64,000 nucleotides of DNA from Candidatus Scalindua sp. (GTDB lineage Bacteria > Planctomycetota > Brocadiia > Brocadiales > Scalinduaceae), in the NCBI GenBank assembly GCA_030748215.1, contig JASMMK010000045.1, forward strand, positions 29,582-93,581. The letters run 5' to 3'. The notes beneath the pieces were generated by a model that made no database searches, was not told where the DNA came from, and saw only the letters and a program-made list of their open reading frames with translations. Both the position numbers and the translations under genes were made by a program. Positions within the stretch are counted from its first letter, which is position 1. Each line of letters opens with the position of its first letter. Shown here in pieces: positions 16,772 through 23,735 of this stretch.

Positions 16772-17522
16772 TAGAGATAACTATCTTTTTTCCTGATACC
16801 TCACCCACCTTCACATGACTGTCAAAGACTTCTGAAAGATATTTGTCTTTTATAGCCTCTTGAATTGGATGAATATAAAACTTACCCTTTGTAATAAAAG
16901 CAAGCTTTTTTACATAGTTGATAATGTTGTGTAAAAGATGACTGACGATTACTACTGTTACATTTTGCTCAGAATGAATCTTTCTTATTAATTCCATGAT
17001 CTGAGTTTCACCCTTAATATCCATATCGTTAGTAGGCTCATCCAGTATTAAAATATTAGCCTCACTTGCAAGTGCACGAGCGATAAGGACACGCTGTTTC
17101 TGCCCACCGGAAAGGCTACGGTATGTTTGATGAGCAATGGAATTGATTCCTGCAATCTCTAAAGCATGGTTAACATACTTCCAATCCACTTTACTAAGTC
17201 TTCTTCCCAGCTTTGTATTTCTGTATCTTCCCATAGAAACAATCTCTCTAGCAGTAAGAGGAAAAACCTCATCCACAAACTGACGTTGAATGACATAACC
17301 AAATTTATTTTGATCTGTCTCAGATGTAATAGTGCCCGATACTGGTTTTATAAGACCGAGAATACCTCTCAGCAGTGTTGTTTTACCGGACCCGTTTGGG
17401 CCTATAATTCCGAGAAAGTCATTAGAATGAATATCAAAATTCAGGTTTTCCAGGATACACTTTTTCCCATAACCGAGAGTTACGCCTTTAAAATTTATCA
17501 AGGACTGGTTTGCAGTTTTCAA
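16755..17522 (-). CDS. znuC: Zinc/manganese ABC transporter ATPase
   Basis: This 255-residue ATPase has Walker A G-P-N-G-S-G-K-T-T near residue 41, signature L-S-G-G-Q-K-Q-R, Walker B I-L-I-L-D-E-P-T-N-D-M-D and switch V-S-H. The context with znuB makes it the ZnuC-type subunit. Upstream in the transcript, where znuA should be, only a 42-nt znuA remnant survives. Its intact ZnuA partner is encoded about 2.2 kb further upstream, beyond unrelated genes. Confidence 0.92.
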   Translation of the reverse strand: MKTANQSLINFKGVTLGYGKKCILENLNFDIHSNDFLGIIGPNGSGKTTLLRGILGLIKPVSGTITSETDQNKFGYVIQRQFVDEVFPLTAREIVSMGRYRNTKLGRRLSKVDWKYVNHALEIAGINSIAHQTYRSLSGGQKQRVLIARALASEANILILDEPTNDMDIKGETQIMELIRKIHSEQNVTVVIVSHLLHNIINYVKKLAFITKGKFYIHPIQEAIKDKYLSEVFDSHVKVGEVSGKKIVISNGFAD

Positions 17523-17840
17523 ACTATTCTTTTCTTTCTGTTTTCCACAATTTGAACCACGAATAAAACGAAAATATTAATTTTATAGTTACATTGCAAG
17601 TATAATGATCCTTGAGAGATATATTCGCTTAGCAAACATACCACTCTAGTACATTTTAACACAAAATTCAACTCGAATAATTAAGTTTCATCGCTGCACT
17701 ACAAAAAACTATCCTTCGACTCCGCTCAAGCCGCCAGAGGCGCCCCGTTTGGTTCACTTCAGATCCGACTTAGTCGGGATGACGTCACACTGAGCGGAGT
17801 CGAAGTGTTAATAGCATTGAAATTTTTATGTTTCAAGTTA
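17523..17840. other. Intergenic region with dispersed-repeat DNA upstream of znuC
   Basis: AT-rich sequence followed by the palindromic repeat at 17714-17805. No gene is visible; it should contain the present promoter of znuCB. Confidence 0.45.
17714..17830. repeat. Inverted repeat with 15-bp perfect arms
   Basis: cttcgactccgctca (17714-17728) and tgagcggagtcgaag (17791-17805) are exact reverse complements. The tail gtcgaagtgttaatagcatt (17799-17818) belongs to the dispersed family also seen at 8051, 22810 and 41736. The element looks like a small non-autonomous repeat. Confidence 0.75.
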
Positions 17841-17882
17841 TACTGCAGTTAACTTCCTAATGCCTGAACCAGATCATTTATA
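17841..17882 (-). pseudogene. Remnant of a znuA 3' end
   Basis: tactgcagttaacttcctaa followed by tgcctgaaccagatcattta matches, with few changes, the last codons and stop of the intact znuA at 19701-19742 (cattgcagctaacctccaag, cgcctgaaccagctcattaa). It lies just upstream of znuC, where znuA would sit in a znuACB operon, and is cut off by IS30 sequence at about 17883. Confidence 0.75.
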
Positions 17883-18182
17883 ACAATGACAGTGGACAAT
17901 GGTCGTGAATTTGCCGGTCATAAAGAAATATCATCAAGGTTAAATGTTGACGTTTACTTTGCCCATCCGTATCATTCATGGGAAAGAGGACTGAACGAGA
18001 ATACCAATGGACTACTAAGACAATATTTTCCAAAGAAAACGGATCTCCGCAAGGTCTCTGATCAGAAAGTTGAGCATGTAGAGCACATGCTCAACAACAG
18101 ACCAAGGAAGTTACTGGACTTCTTGGCTCCTTATGAAGTATTTAATCATATAACTTACAAAACCAAGAGGTGCACTTATTAG
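17883..18182 (+). pseudogene. IS30-family transposase C-terminal fragment
   Basis: The 98 residues show the IS30 catalytic-core end: T-V-D-N-G-R-E-F-A-G-H, Y-F-A-H-P-Y-H-S-W-E-R-G, N-E-N-T-N-G-L-L-R-Q-Y-F-P-K and N-N-R-P-R-K. The second Asp and the Glu of the DDE triad are present. The N-terminal two thirds, including the DNA-binding part and first Asp, are missing, so it is a dead fragment. It is joined directly to the znuA remnant. Confidence 0.93.
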
Positions 18183-18248
18183 TTGAAGTTGCGATATGTC
18201 AGCATATCAAAATCGTTCAATTTGTGATGGGTATATATCAAATTTGTT

Positions 18249-18536
18249 TTAATGATGACCATGCTCATCACGTTCGTGATGTTCTCCGTGTTTATGATGT
18301 GATTCATCATGATGTTCTTTTGCATACTTTTTAGCACAACGCTGACAGCAAAATACCTGATATTTATCACCTGCTTCAACTATTACAGCACCGCTGTGGC
18401 TGTCTGCAGGATTTCCACATTCTAAGCATTTATCAGCTGGATGACTATTTGCATAGGTAGTTACACTGCCTGCACAAAAGGCAATCATCAAACAAGTAAA
18501 AGTAACAACTACAGTAAGGTTTGTAATTCGCTTCAT
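18249..18536 (-). CDS. Small exported TRASH-like, His-rich metal-binding protein
   Basis: A signal peptide (about residues 1-30) is followed by K-C-L-E-C-G-N-P-A-D, then Y-Q-V-F-C-C-Q-R-C-A-K-K-Y, a TRASH/YHS-like Cys arrangement, and a His-rich tail with about a dozen His in the last 25 residues. Such proteins buffer or deliver transition metals outside the cytoplasm. Among zinc transporter genes, zinc chaperone is the natural guess. Ribosome binding site gaaggggtg precedes the ATG. Confidence 0.8.
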   Translation of the reverse strand: MKRITNLTVVVTFTCLMIAFCAGSVTTYANSHPADKCLECGNPADSHSGAVIVEAGDKYQVFCCQRCAKKYAKEHHDESHHKHGEHHERDEHGHH

Positions 18537-18600
18537 GTTCTCACCCCTTCAAAAAAAAATAATTATTTGGAACTCTACTTTCTATGACATCCTGATATGT

Positions 18601-19215
18601 CTATTTAAATCTTGCTTCAATCTCATTATAAGGGAAATACTTGCCAGGACATGCTGTTTGTTTAAATGTTTTATGATATATAATATTATCTTTATGTATG
18701 TGGCAACGTTTTTGTAAATAATTTATCAAATAAAATAAAGATGACATTTGTGATTTTGTAGGAGAAGTTTGTTCAAAATTACCAATTAGGCATATACCAA
18801 TTCCAAATTTATTATATTCAGCATTTCCGGCATGAGCACCATCAATCTGCCTGTTCCATCTATTTCCAACTTCTATCTGTCCATCTCTAGAACCACTTCC
18901 ATTTCCAATAACAAAATCATAACCCAAACCATTTACCCATCCTCTATTGTTTTTGTGATATTTTCCAATTGAATCAGCATTCCCTGAATCTGAAGCGCTA
19001 TGATGTATTACTATGTATTTCCAAGATCTAAGTTTAAATTGATTCAATTCTTTTTGGATGCTGTATGGTACAAATATTTCAGTCTTTGGTGCGTATGTTT
19101 TATGCTTGTAAGGCCTCGATAAAGTTGAATCCCGGGTAGTATTACAACCATACAAAACAGGTAGTAAAAAGAAAAGCAACTTCAAATTAGAGTATTTAAA
19201 TTTTTCCTTCATCAT
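18601..19215 (-). CDS. N-acetylmuramoyl-L-alanine amidase / peptidoglycan-recognition fold lipoprotein
   Basis: The leader with L-P-V-L-Y-G-C-N has a plausible lipobox, so Cys would anchor the protein to a membrane. Residues about 50-200 are an amidase_2/PGRP domain: Y-I-V-I-H-H-S-A, G-W-V-N-G-L-G-Y-D-F-V-I-G, Q-I-D-G-A-H-A-G, N-K-F-G-I-G-I-C-L-I-G-N-F and H-K-T-F-K-Q-T-A-C-P-G-K. The first His, the His of H-K-T and the Cys of A-C-P-G are the zinc ligands. It cleaves or binds peptidoglycan. Its 5' end overlaps the dtd remnant by 20 nt, so the insertion that brought it probably truncated dtd. Confidence 0.88.
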   Translation of the reverse strand: MMKEKFKYSNLKLLFFLLPVLYGCNTTRDSTLSRPYKHKTYAPKTEIFVPYSIQKELNQFKLRSWKYIVIHHSASDSGNADSIGKYHKNNRGWVNGLGYDFVIGNGSGSRDGQIEVGNRWNRQIDGAHAGNAEYNKFGIGICLIGNFEQTSPTKSQMSSLFYLINYLQKRCHIHKDNIIYHKTFKQTACPGKYFPYNEIEARFK

Positions 19216-19380
19216 TTGCAGAAATTCTTAAATCCATTGATCTTAAAGCAATATGTACAGCACCAGAGCAGGTGTCATCTTTACCAATCCCTGGAAAAAT
19301 TAATAAACCATGTCCAATTTTGCTTATTAGTTCAGAGTTCACCTTTACAGAGTCTCTTTTGATTCTTTGTATAACAGCCC
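19196..19380 (-). pseudogene. dtd: 5' fragment of D-aminoacyl-tRNA deacylase
   Basis: The translated piece A-V-I-Q-R-I-K-R-D-S-V-K-V, I-G-H-G-L-L-I-F-P-G-I, D-D-T and L-R-I-S-A-N-D-E-G-K matches the first 60 residues of Dtd (family pattern A-V-V-Q-R-V-x-x-A-S-V and L-R-I-F-x-D-E-x-G-K-M). The rest, with the catalytic S-Q-F-T and N-x-G-P-x-T motifs, is missing. The fragment is fused in frame to the znuB remnant on one side and overlaps the amidase start on the other. It cannot be functional. Confidence 0.85.
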
Positions 19381-19546
19381 CTTGAAAACAATCCTTTTCA
19401 AGATCAAAAAAAACCAAGGTATGCCGTACACCGTCCCAAATAACACTTACAGCTAATCCTACCTGAATAAATCGTTTGCCAAAAAATTCAGTCAGCAAAC
19501 TTGTTAGAGATCACTACCTTTTGTCTGATACCTCTGCCGCCTTCAT
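19381..19546 (-). pseudogene. Remnant of a second znuC end / znuB start
   Basis: The stretch aligns with 16655-16815, the junction of intact znuC and znuB. The shared residues K-R-F-I-Q-V-G-L-A-V-S-V-I are clear, and nucleotide similarity extends through the znuC stop region (ttagagatcactaccttttg against ttagagataactatcttttt). Frameshifts break the reading after about 35 residues. It follows the intact znuA, so this is the decayed half of a duplicated znuACB operon. Confidence 0.85.
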
Positions 19547-19613
19547 CTCGAATAATCCAAATAATGAAATATGCTTGTTTTATACAAGCCCTCACCAAAA
19601 AAAGTTAATGTAG

Positions 19614-19655
19614 GGACAAACACCCGCCTTTTGGGCGGGCAAGATTTTTTTGTCC
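19614..19655 (-). terminator. Stem-loop downstream of znuA
   Basis: ggacaaa/tttgtcc (19614-19620 and 19649-19655) enclose cccgcc/ggcggg (19623-19628 and 19634-19639). The position fits a terminator for znuA, or a REP-like element. A T run in the znuA sense is weak. Confidence 0.45.
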
Positions 19656-19708
19656 TATTATAAAAGGTTTAAGATAGAAATTCCCGAAATAATAAATTTA
19701 CATTGCAG

Positions 19709-20638
19709 CTAACCTCCAAGCGCCTGAACCAGCTCATTAATATTTGCCTCAAGATTTTGCAGATAGGTACGCGCATTTTTACGTCCACCGGGATAATTTA
19801 CCAATTCTACAACCTTTATTCCCGTTTTTTTCACCAATTTTTTTACCGGTCTCTTCGGATAATATGGTTCCTTTAAGATTATCTTTACCTGATACTGATT
19901 GACGAACTCTATCAACTCCTTGGTATGCTTAGGTGTAGCGGGAAGCCCCGGTTTGGGTTCAACATATCCCAGAATTTCCAGTCCGAACTCGTCCGCAAAA
20001 TATTCCCAACTCTGATGGTAAGCAACTACTTTTGTACCTCTGAAAGGCTTCATTAATTCCTTGCTCCTCTTGAAAGCAGTCTGAACCTCCTGCCAATACT
20101 TATTCTTATTTTCTTGAAAAACATTCGCGTTGTCAGGATCATTTTTCGAAAGTCCTGTAACAATATTTTCGAGGACTCTACCGACATTATCCATGTTCCA
20201 GAAATAATGGGGATTACCAAAGGGATGTACATCACCCATCGCCATATCAACACGCCCTACAGGTTTTTGAAGAACTCTTGTAATGCCAAAGGACGCATCC
20301 ACATACCCATCTCTACCATACTGTATTTTATGATTTCTCGAAGCATCCAGAAGAGCCTGCATCCACACATCTAAATCCAACCCTCCAATAATAACCATGT
20401 CAGCTCTCGTACACAATAAGACGTGAGCCGGCCTTGGTTGAAAGTAATGTACGTCTAATCTGCTGTCGTGAACAAAGTTAACATCAACATGTTCCTGTCC
20501 AATTTGCTTTGTCCAATCCGCCAGAAACTCCATGGTGGCAACAACTTTGAGTTTTTTGCCTGCATGCGCATCGTTCATCGCCGGAAAGAAAAACATCATT
20601 GACAGGATAAAACATAGTACCAATCTATTTTTAAACAT
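19709..20638 (-). CDS. znuA: Zinc ABC transporter substrate-binding protein
   Basis: A signal peptide ends near residue 27 (M-N-D-A-H-A-G). The cluster A-I metal-binding fold is clear: V-V-A-T-M-E-F-L-A-D-W, Q-P-R-P-A-H, A-D-M-V-I-I-G-G-L-D-L-D-V-W-M, G-N-P-H-Y-F-W-N, V-A-Y-H-Q-S-W-E-Y-F and G-Y-V-E-P-K-P-G-L-P-A-T-P-K-H. The His in H-Y-F-W and Y-H-Q are expected metal ligands. There is no long His-rich loop. It delivers zinc to ZnuB; its own ZnuCB genes were lost and the surviving pair lies about 2.2 kb downstream. Confidence 0.92.
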   Translation of the reverse strand: MFKNRLVLCFILSMMFFFPAMNDAHAGKKLKVVATMEFLADWTKQIGQEHVDVNFVHDSRLDVHYFQPRPAHVLLCTRADMVIIGGLDLDVWMQALLDASRNHKIQYGRDGYVDASFGITRVLQKPVGRVDMAMGDVHPFGNPHYFWNMDNVGRVLENIVTGLSKNDPDNANVFQENKNKYWQEVQTAFKRSKELMKPFRGTKVVAYHQSWEYFADEFGLEILGYVEPKPGLPATPKHTKELIEFVNQYQVKIILKEPYYPKRPVKKLVKKTGIKVVELVNYPGGRKNARTYLQNLEANINELVQALGG

Positions 20639-20711
20639 GGTAAACCTCCTTTTAAAGTAAAGAATCTATTTGTATATTATACATAAATAATTTTGTACAA
20701 GACTAAACTTT

Positions 20712-22172
20712 TTATCGTTTTATACCGTGCGCATGAGGTCCTAGACCCCACACAAGCTGGAGAAAAAACTCGTTAGTACTGTTCACGTTACCAGCGGAAA
20801 CACCTTCTGATTCTAATTCTCCATAACGATATTGTGCCCTGACATAGGTGGATTCAGTCAAATGCCATGTTACCATAGGGTTCAACGCCCATTGATGAGC
20901 ATCATCATTTAAACCAAGCTCTGCCCAGTCATAACGAAATGCTAAATCAAGGTTTCTGTTGCGGGTATATTTTAAAAAGGAATAAAAACCCTTGCTAGCA
21001 TTGGCTATATTATCTACATCGGCTACATAAACTTCATTCTGCCAGAGGATTTTAGACCAACTGTTAGGTATTCGATATCTTAATGAAAAATGTCCATTAT
21101 GAACTGCCGTATTCCCTGCACCATTATCATCCCACATGACGTGATAACCGGTAGAGATATCAAGATGTGGTAATAGCAGCATGTTTGTATCGATCTTGGC
21201 AAGGAATACATGATCACGGAATGCAACCGGTGTACTGTCAAAGAGGTTGAAGGTCCCGCTATCTTCTTCCTCTTCTTCCTCGGCCAGGGATTTGGCACCG
21301 TCAAAGATAGCAAATCCAAGCTCTACAGGAATGGAAATTTTAGGGACCATAACAGAGAAATCAATACCTTCGTCAACGTATCCTTCCGCACCCAGAAAGT
21401 TCTGTACTACCAGAGGAACATCCGCATAATCTCTATGATGCTGATGTAAACCATTTACCAGGCCGTACCTGACCCTGTGCTTTCCTACCAGCATGTTTGA
21501 ATTGAGAGGGAGTGTCAAAAAGTTTGCAAATGCCTCTTCCATCTCAACTTTCCCTTCTGCAATCTCAAAACAAGGAAAAAACTCAGCTCTGACTCCAGGG
21601 TATATATATCCCTGAAGCCCCAGTTCCACCTCTCGAAAATACATATCTTCATCCGTAAACTCACCCACGCCAAATTTTGAATCGCTGAAGTGATAAAAGG
21701 TATCTGCTACGACACTGACATCAGGATTCATAAATGAACCTTTAGTACCATAAAAGAGTGGCCTTTGCTGCAAACTCGTTGTTCTTTGTGGCAGATTGGA
21801 ACAATTCCCATATGAACGAGTTTTTTCAATATCTATCAATTCTTCCAGGGTACGGATTTTTATATCGTATTCATACTCAATTTCAGTTCTCTGTTCTCCC
21901 AACAATTCCTCCAGTGAACGGATTCTTACCTTATTGTCATCTTCGACCTTCTGAATCCTCGCACTGTAATCCTTTTCCGTCTGCTGTTTTTCCAGTCGTG
22001 CTTCCAGCTTGTCAATCTTTGCCTTGTAATTTGATTCCATCTCTTTAAGTGCACTCTGTAATTGCTTAATTTCTGACGCTATCTCATCCATTGTTACGTC
22101 ATTATTTGCAAAAGAGACAGTATTGAATAGACAGAAAAAAAAGAAAATTATGAAAAAAAAAGTTTTGACCAC
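20712..22172 (-). CDS. Coiled-coil outer-membrane barrel protein of the zinc locus
   Basis: The GTG start at 22172 is placed 9 nt after aaggaggt. The signal peptide is followed by a long charged coiled coil (about residues 25-115) with internal repeats of R-I-R-S-L-E-E-L-L-G-E-Q. From about 135 to the end the sequence is beta-strand rich (Y-H-F-S-D-S-K-F-G-V, V-G-K-H-R-V-R-Y-G-L-V-N-G-L-H-Q-H-H-R), as in porins of the phosphate-selective/DUF3373-like type. It lies 73 bp upstream of znuA on the same strand, so co-expression and a role in zinc passage across the outer membrane are inferred. The coiled coil may tie it to the cell wall. A patch E-E-E-E-E-E-D near 300 could bind metal. Confidence 0.78.
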   Translation of the reverse strand: MVKTFFFIIFFFFCLFNTVSFANNDVTMDEIASEIKQLQSALKEMESNYKAKIDKLEARLEKQQTEKDYSARIQKVEDDNKVRIRSLEELLGEQRTEIEYEYDIKIRTLEELIDIEKTRSYGNCSNLPQRTTSLQQRPLFYGTKGSFMNPDVSVVADTFYHFSDSKFGVGEFTDEDMYFREVELGLQGYIYPGVRAEFFPCFEIAEGKVEMEEAFANFLTLPLNSNMLVGKHRVRYGLVNGLHQHHRDYADVPLVVQNFLGAEGYVDEGIDFSVMVPKISIPVELGFAIFDGAKSLAEEEEEEDSGTFNLFDSTPVAFRDHVFLAKIDTNMLLLPHLDISTGYHVMWDDNGAGNTAVHNGHFSLRYRIPNSWSKILWQNEVYVADVDNIANASKGFYSFLKYTRNRNLDLAFRYDWAELGLNDDAHQWALNPMVTWHLTESTYVRAQYRYGELESEGVSAGNVNSTNEFFLQLVWGLGPHAHGIKR

Positions 22173-22326
22173 AACAAACCTCCTTAAAATATTTATTAAA
22201 TTTCTAATGTTGAAACTTGAATGTTATGCCTGCAACAACAATTTGTACTTCTCCTACATTGCACATAGTGTGTTCATCTGAACTCAAACTAGATGCCATA
22301 GACAAAGATCTCTTGCCATTGTAGGA

Positions 22327-22710
22327 TTATGTAAGGAAGTTCTTTAGAGGTGGACCACGAATAGGAGTGATACGTATGAGCGTAGAAGATTGATGGGGAG
22401 TACTATTAGTTGCTAAAATTAAACTCTCAAAGTCAATTGCATAGTAATTAGGAACATACTCAATATCTTTGATGAATGATTTACAAAAAGTACAATGAGC
22501 AGGGTCATGCCTGTGGCCGTAATGGTGGTGGTGTACAGGATTATCGCATGGTCCATGCGTATTGTTACAAGGAGAGTTTAGCAATGTACCTGTGTAACAA
22601 TCTTCACAATCTTTTCCGCTCCCTTCACTTAAACAGTGGATTACAGGAACAAAAAATATTTGAGATAGATAAATACACAGGACAATAAAAATTTTTCTTT
22701 TCATTTGCAT
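22327..22710 (-). CDS. Small exported Cys/His-rich protein (possible zinc chaperone), copy 1
   Basis: The 127-residue protein has a signal peptide to about residue 27, then C-E-D-C, C-N-N-T-H-G-P-C, a His cluster (V-H-H-H-H-Y-G-H-R-H-D-P-A-H) and C-T-F-C-K. It ends with R-G-P-P-L-K. The spaced C-x-x-C-K, a variable middle and an R-x-P-P end are shared with the gene at 23025. Small secreted proteins of this look accompany zinc uptake genes in other bacteria, which I recall but cannot check here. It precedes the barrel gene in the same direction. Confidence 0.75.
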   Translation of the reverse strand: MQMKRKIFIVLCIYLSQIFFVPVIHCLSEGSGKDCEDCYTGTLLNSPCNNTHGPCDNPVHHHHYGHRHDPAHCTFCKSFIKDIEYVPNYYAIDFESLILATNSTPHQSSTLIRITPIRGPPLKNFLT

Positions 22711-23024
22711 AGTAAAAATCTGAGCTGTCTATAGCAGCATTAAACTAAATGCCCGACGCCACTCGTCCTCATGCTGGACGGACTGGTAAATGATGTCACA
22801 CTGGGCAAAGTTGAATTGTAAGCAACATTGAAATTCCTTAGCGTTTAATTATACGGGGAGGACAAGGACTACACCTTATTTCCATAAACCTAAATTGGAA
22901 ATCCCTCATTGTAAACGACCAAAGTATTCAGGGATCAATGCACATACATATATTCTTGTTTCAAATCCAATCAATCGTAGGAAAACCTATTATTTTAAGG
23001 AGTCAAGATACAGATGTATGTGAA
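22711..23024. other. Intergenic region with a dispersed-repeat copy
   Basis: It contains gatgtcacactgggcaaagt and ttgaattgtaagcaacattg followed by aaattcctta (22793-22840), a diverged copy of the family at 8051 and 17799. No gene is seen. A promoter for the minus-strand gene at 22710 is expected in the AT-rich part. Confidence 0.5.
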
Positions 23025-23417
23025 TTATGAAATGTGTGATGGAGGGGCGCGTGAGTGGTATTTTCCGTTATTGAGGAAAGAGTACGCGTCCTGTTCGTTT
23101 AAGCGTAAAGCGGATGTGTTTAGAATAAATGAGGAAGTATCCTGTGATAAATAGACCTTCTTAGGCGAATTCTTGAGCCATTTGCAGACAATACAGTTGT
23201 CTTCGCTATGGTCGTTGTCGCATAGGATAGGTGCGCTGTTGCCAGATTGTTCGCTGTTCGAGAGATCACTTACCGTTTGACTACAGTCTGCATGTCCATG
23301 ATACGCCTTATGATCAAATGCATGGAAACCGCCGGCTGTTATGCACAAGATGAAATAGGGGATCAGTATGAGTATGGACAGCTTTCTGAATACGTGTTTT
23401 GACTTTAAAAGATACAT
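23025..23417 (-). CDS. Small exported Cys/His protein (possible zinc chaperone), copy 2
   Basis: The ATG at 23417 gives a signal peptide with a hydrophobic core (L-S-I-L-I-L-I-P-Y-F-I-L-C-I). The frame is open up to 23540 but the extra 41 residues are unlike a leader. The mature part has H-A-F-D-H-K-A-Y-H-G-H-A-D-C, then C-D-N-D-H-S-E-D-N-C-I-V-C-K, and ends S-R-A-P-P-S-H. The C-x-x-C-K and R-A-P-P marks match the neighbour at 22327, so the two are diverged relatives. Confidence 0.7.
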   Translation of the reverse strand: MYLLKSKHVFRKLSILILIPYFILCITAGGFHAFDHKAYHGHADCSQTVSDLSNSEQSGNSAPILCDNDHSEDNCIVCKWLKNSPKKVYLSQDTSSFILNTSALRLNEQDAYSFLNNGKYHSRAPPSHIS

Positions 23418-23686
23418 AACGTTATCTACAATTCCCAGACTAATTAAAATGCCCTGTTTAAGCTTACTTCTAACACAACAACCATATAAGATATAAGTTT
23501 TAAAATGGAATTGCAAGAAAAAAATTTGAATTTTAGTCAAGGCCGGGGCAGGTGATAATTAAATGAACAAATATTGTCTCATTTGAATGACTGTTTTGAT
23601 AGCATCTTTAAGTTCGGTGGTGTCATTCTTGTCTTAATAGGTTTTAAAATTCTATTTACGCATTTGTATCAAAATATCTAAAAAAA

Positions 23687-23717
23687 GAGGGCAGGAGTTT
23701 TGATATCTCCTGCCCTC
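23687..23717 (-). terminator. Intrinsic terminator of the octahaem cytochrome gene
   Basis: gagggcaggag (23687-23697) and ctcctgccctc (23707-23717) form an 11-bp perfect stem. In the minus direction it is followed by six T. Confidence 0.92.
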
Positions 23718-23735
23718 TCAAAAACAATAATTGTT

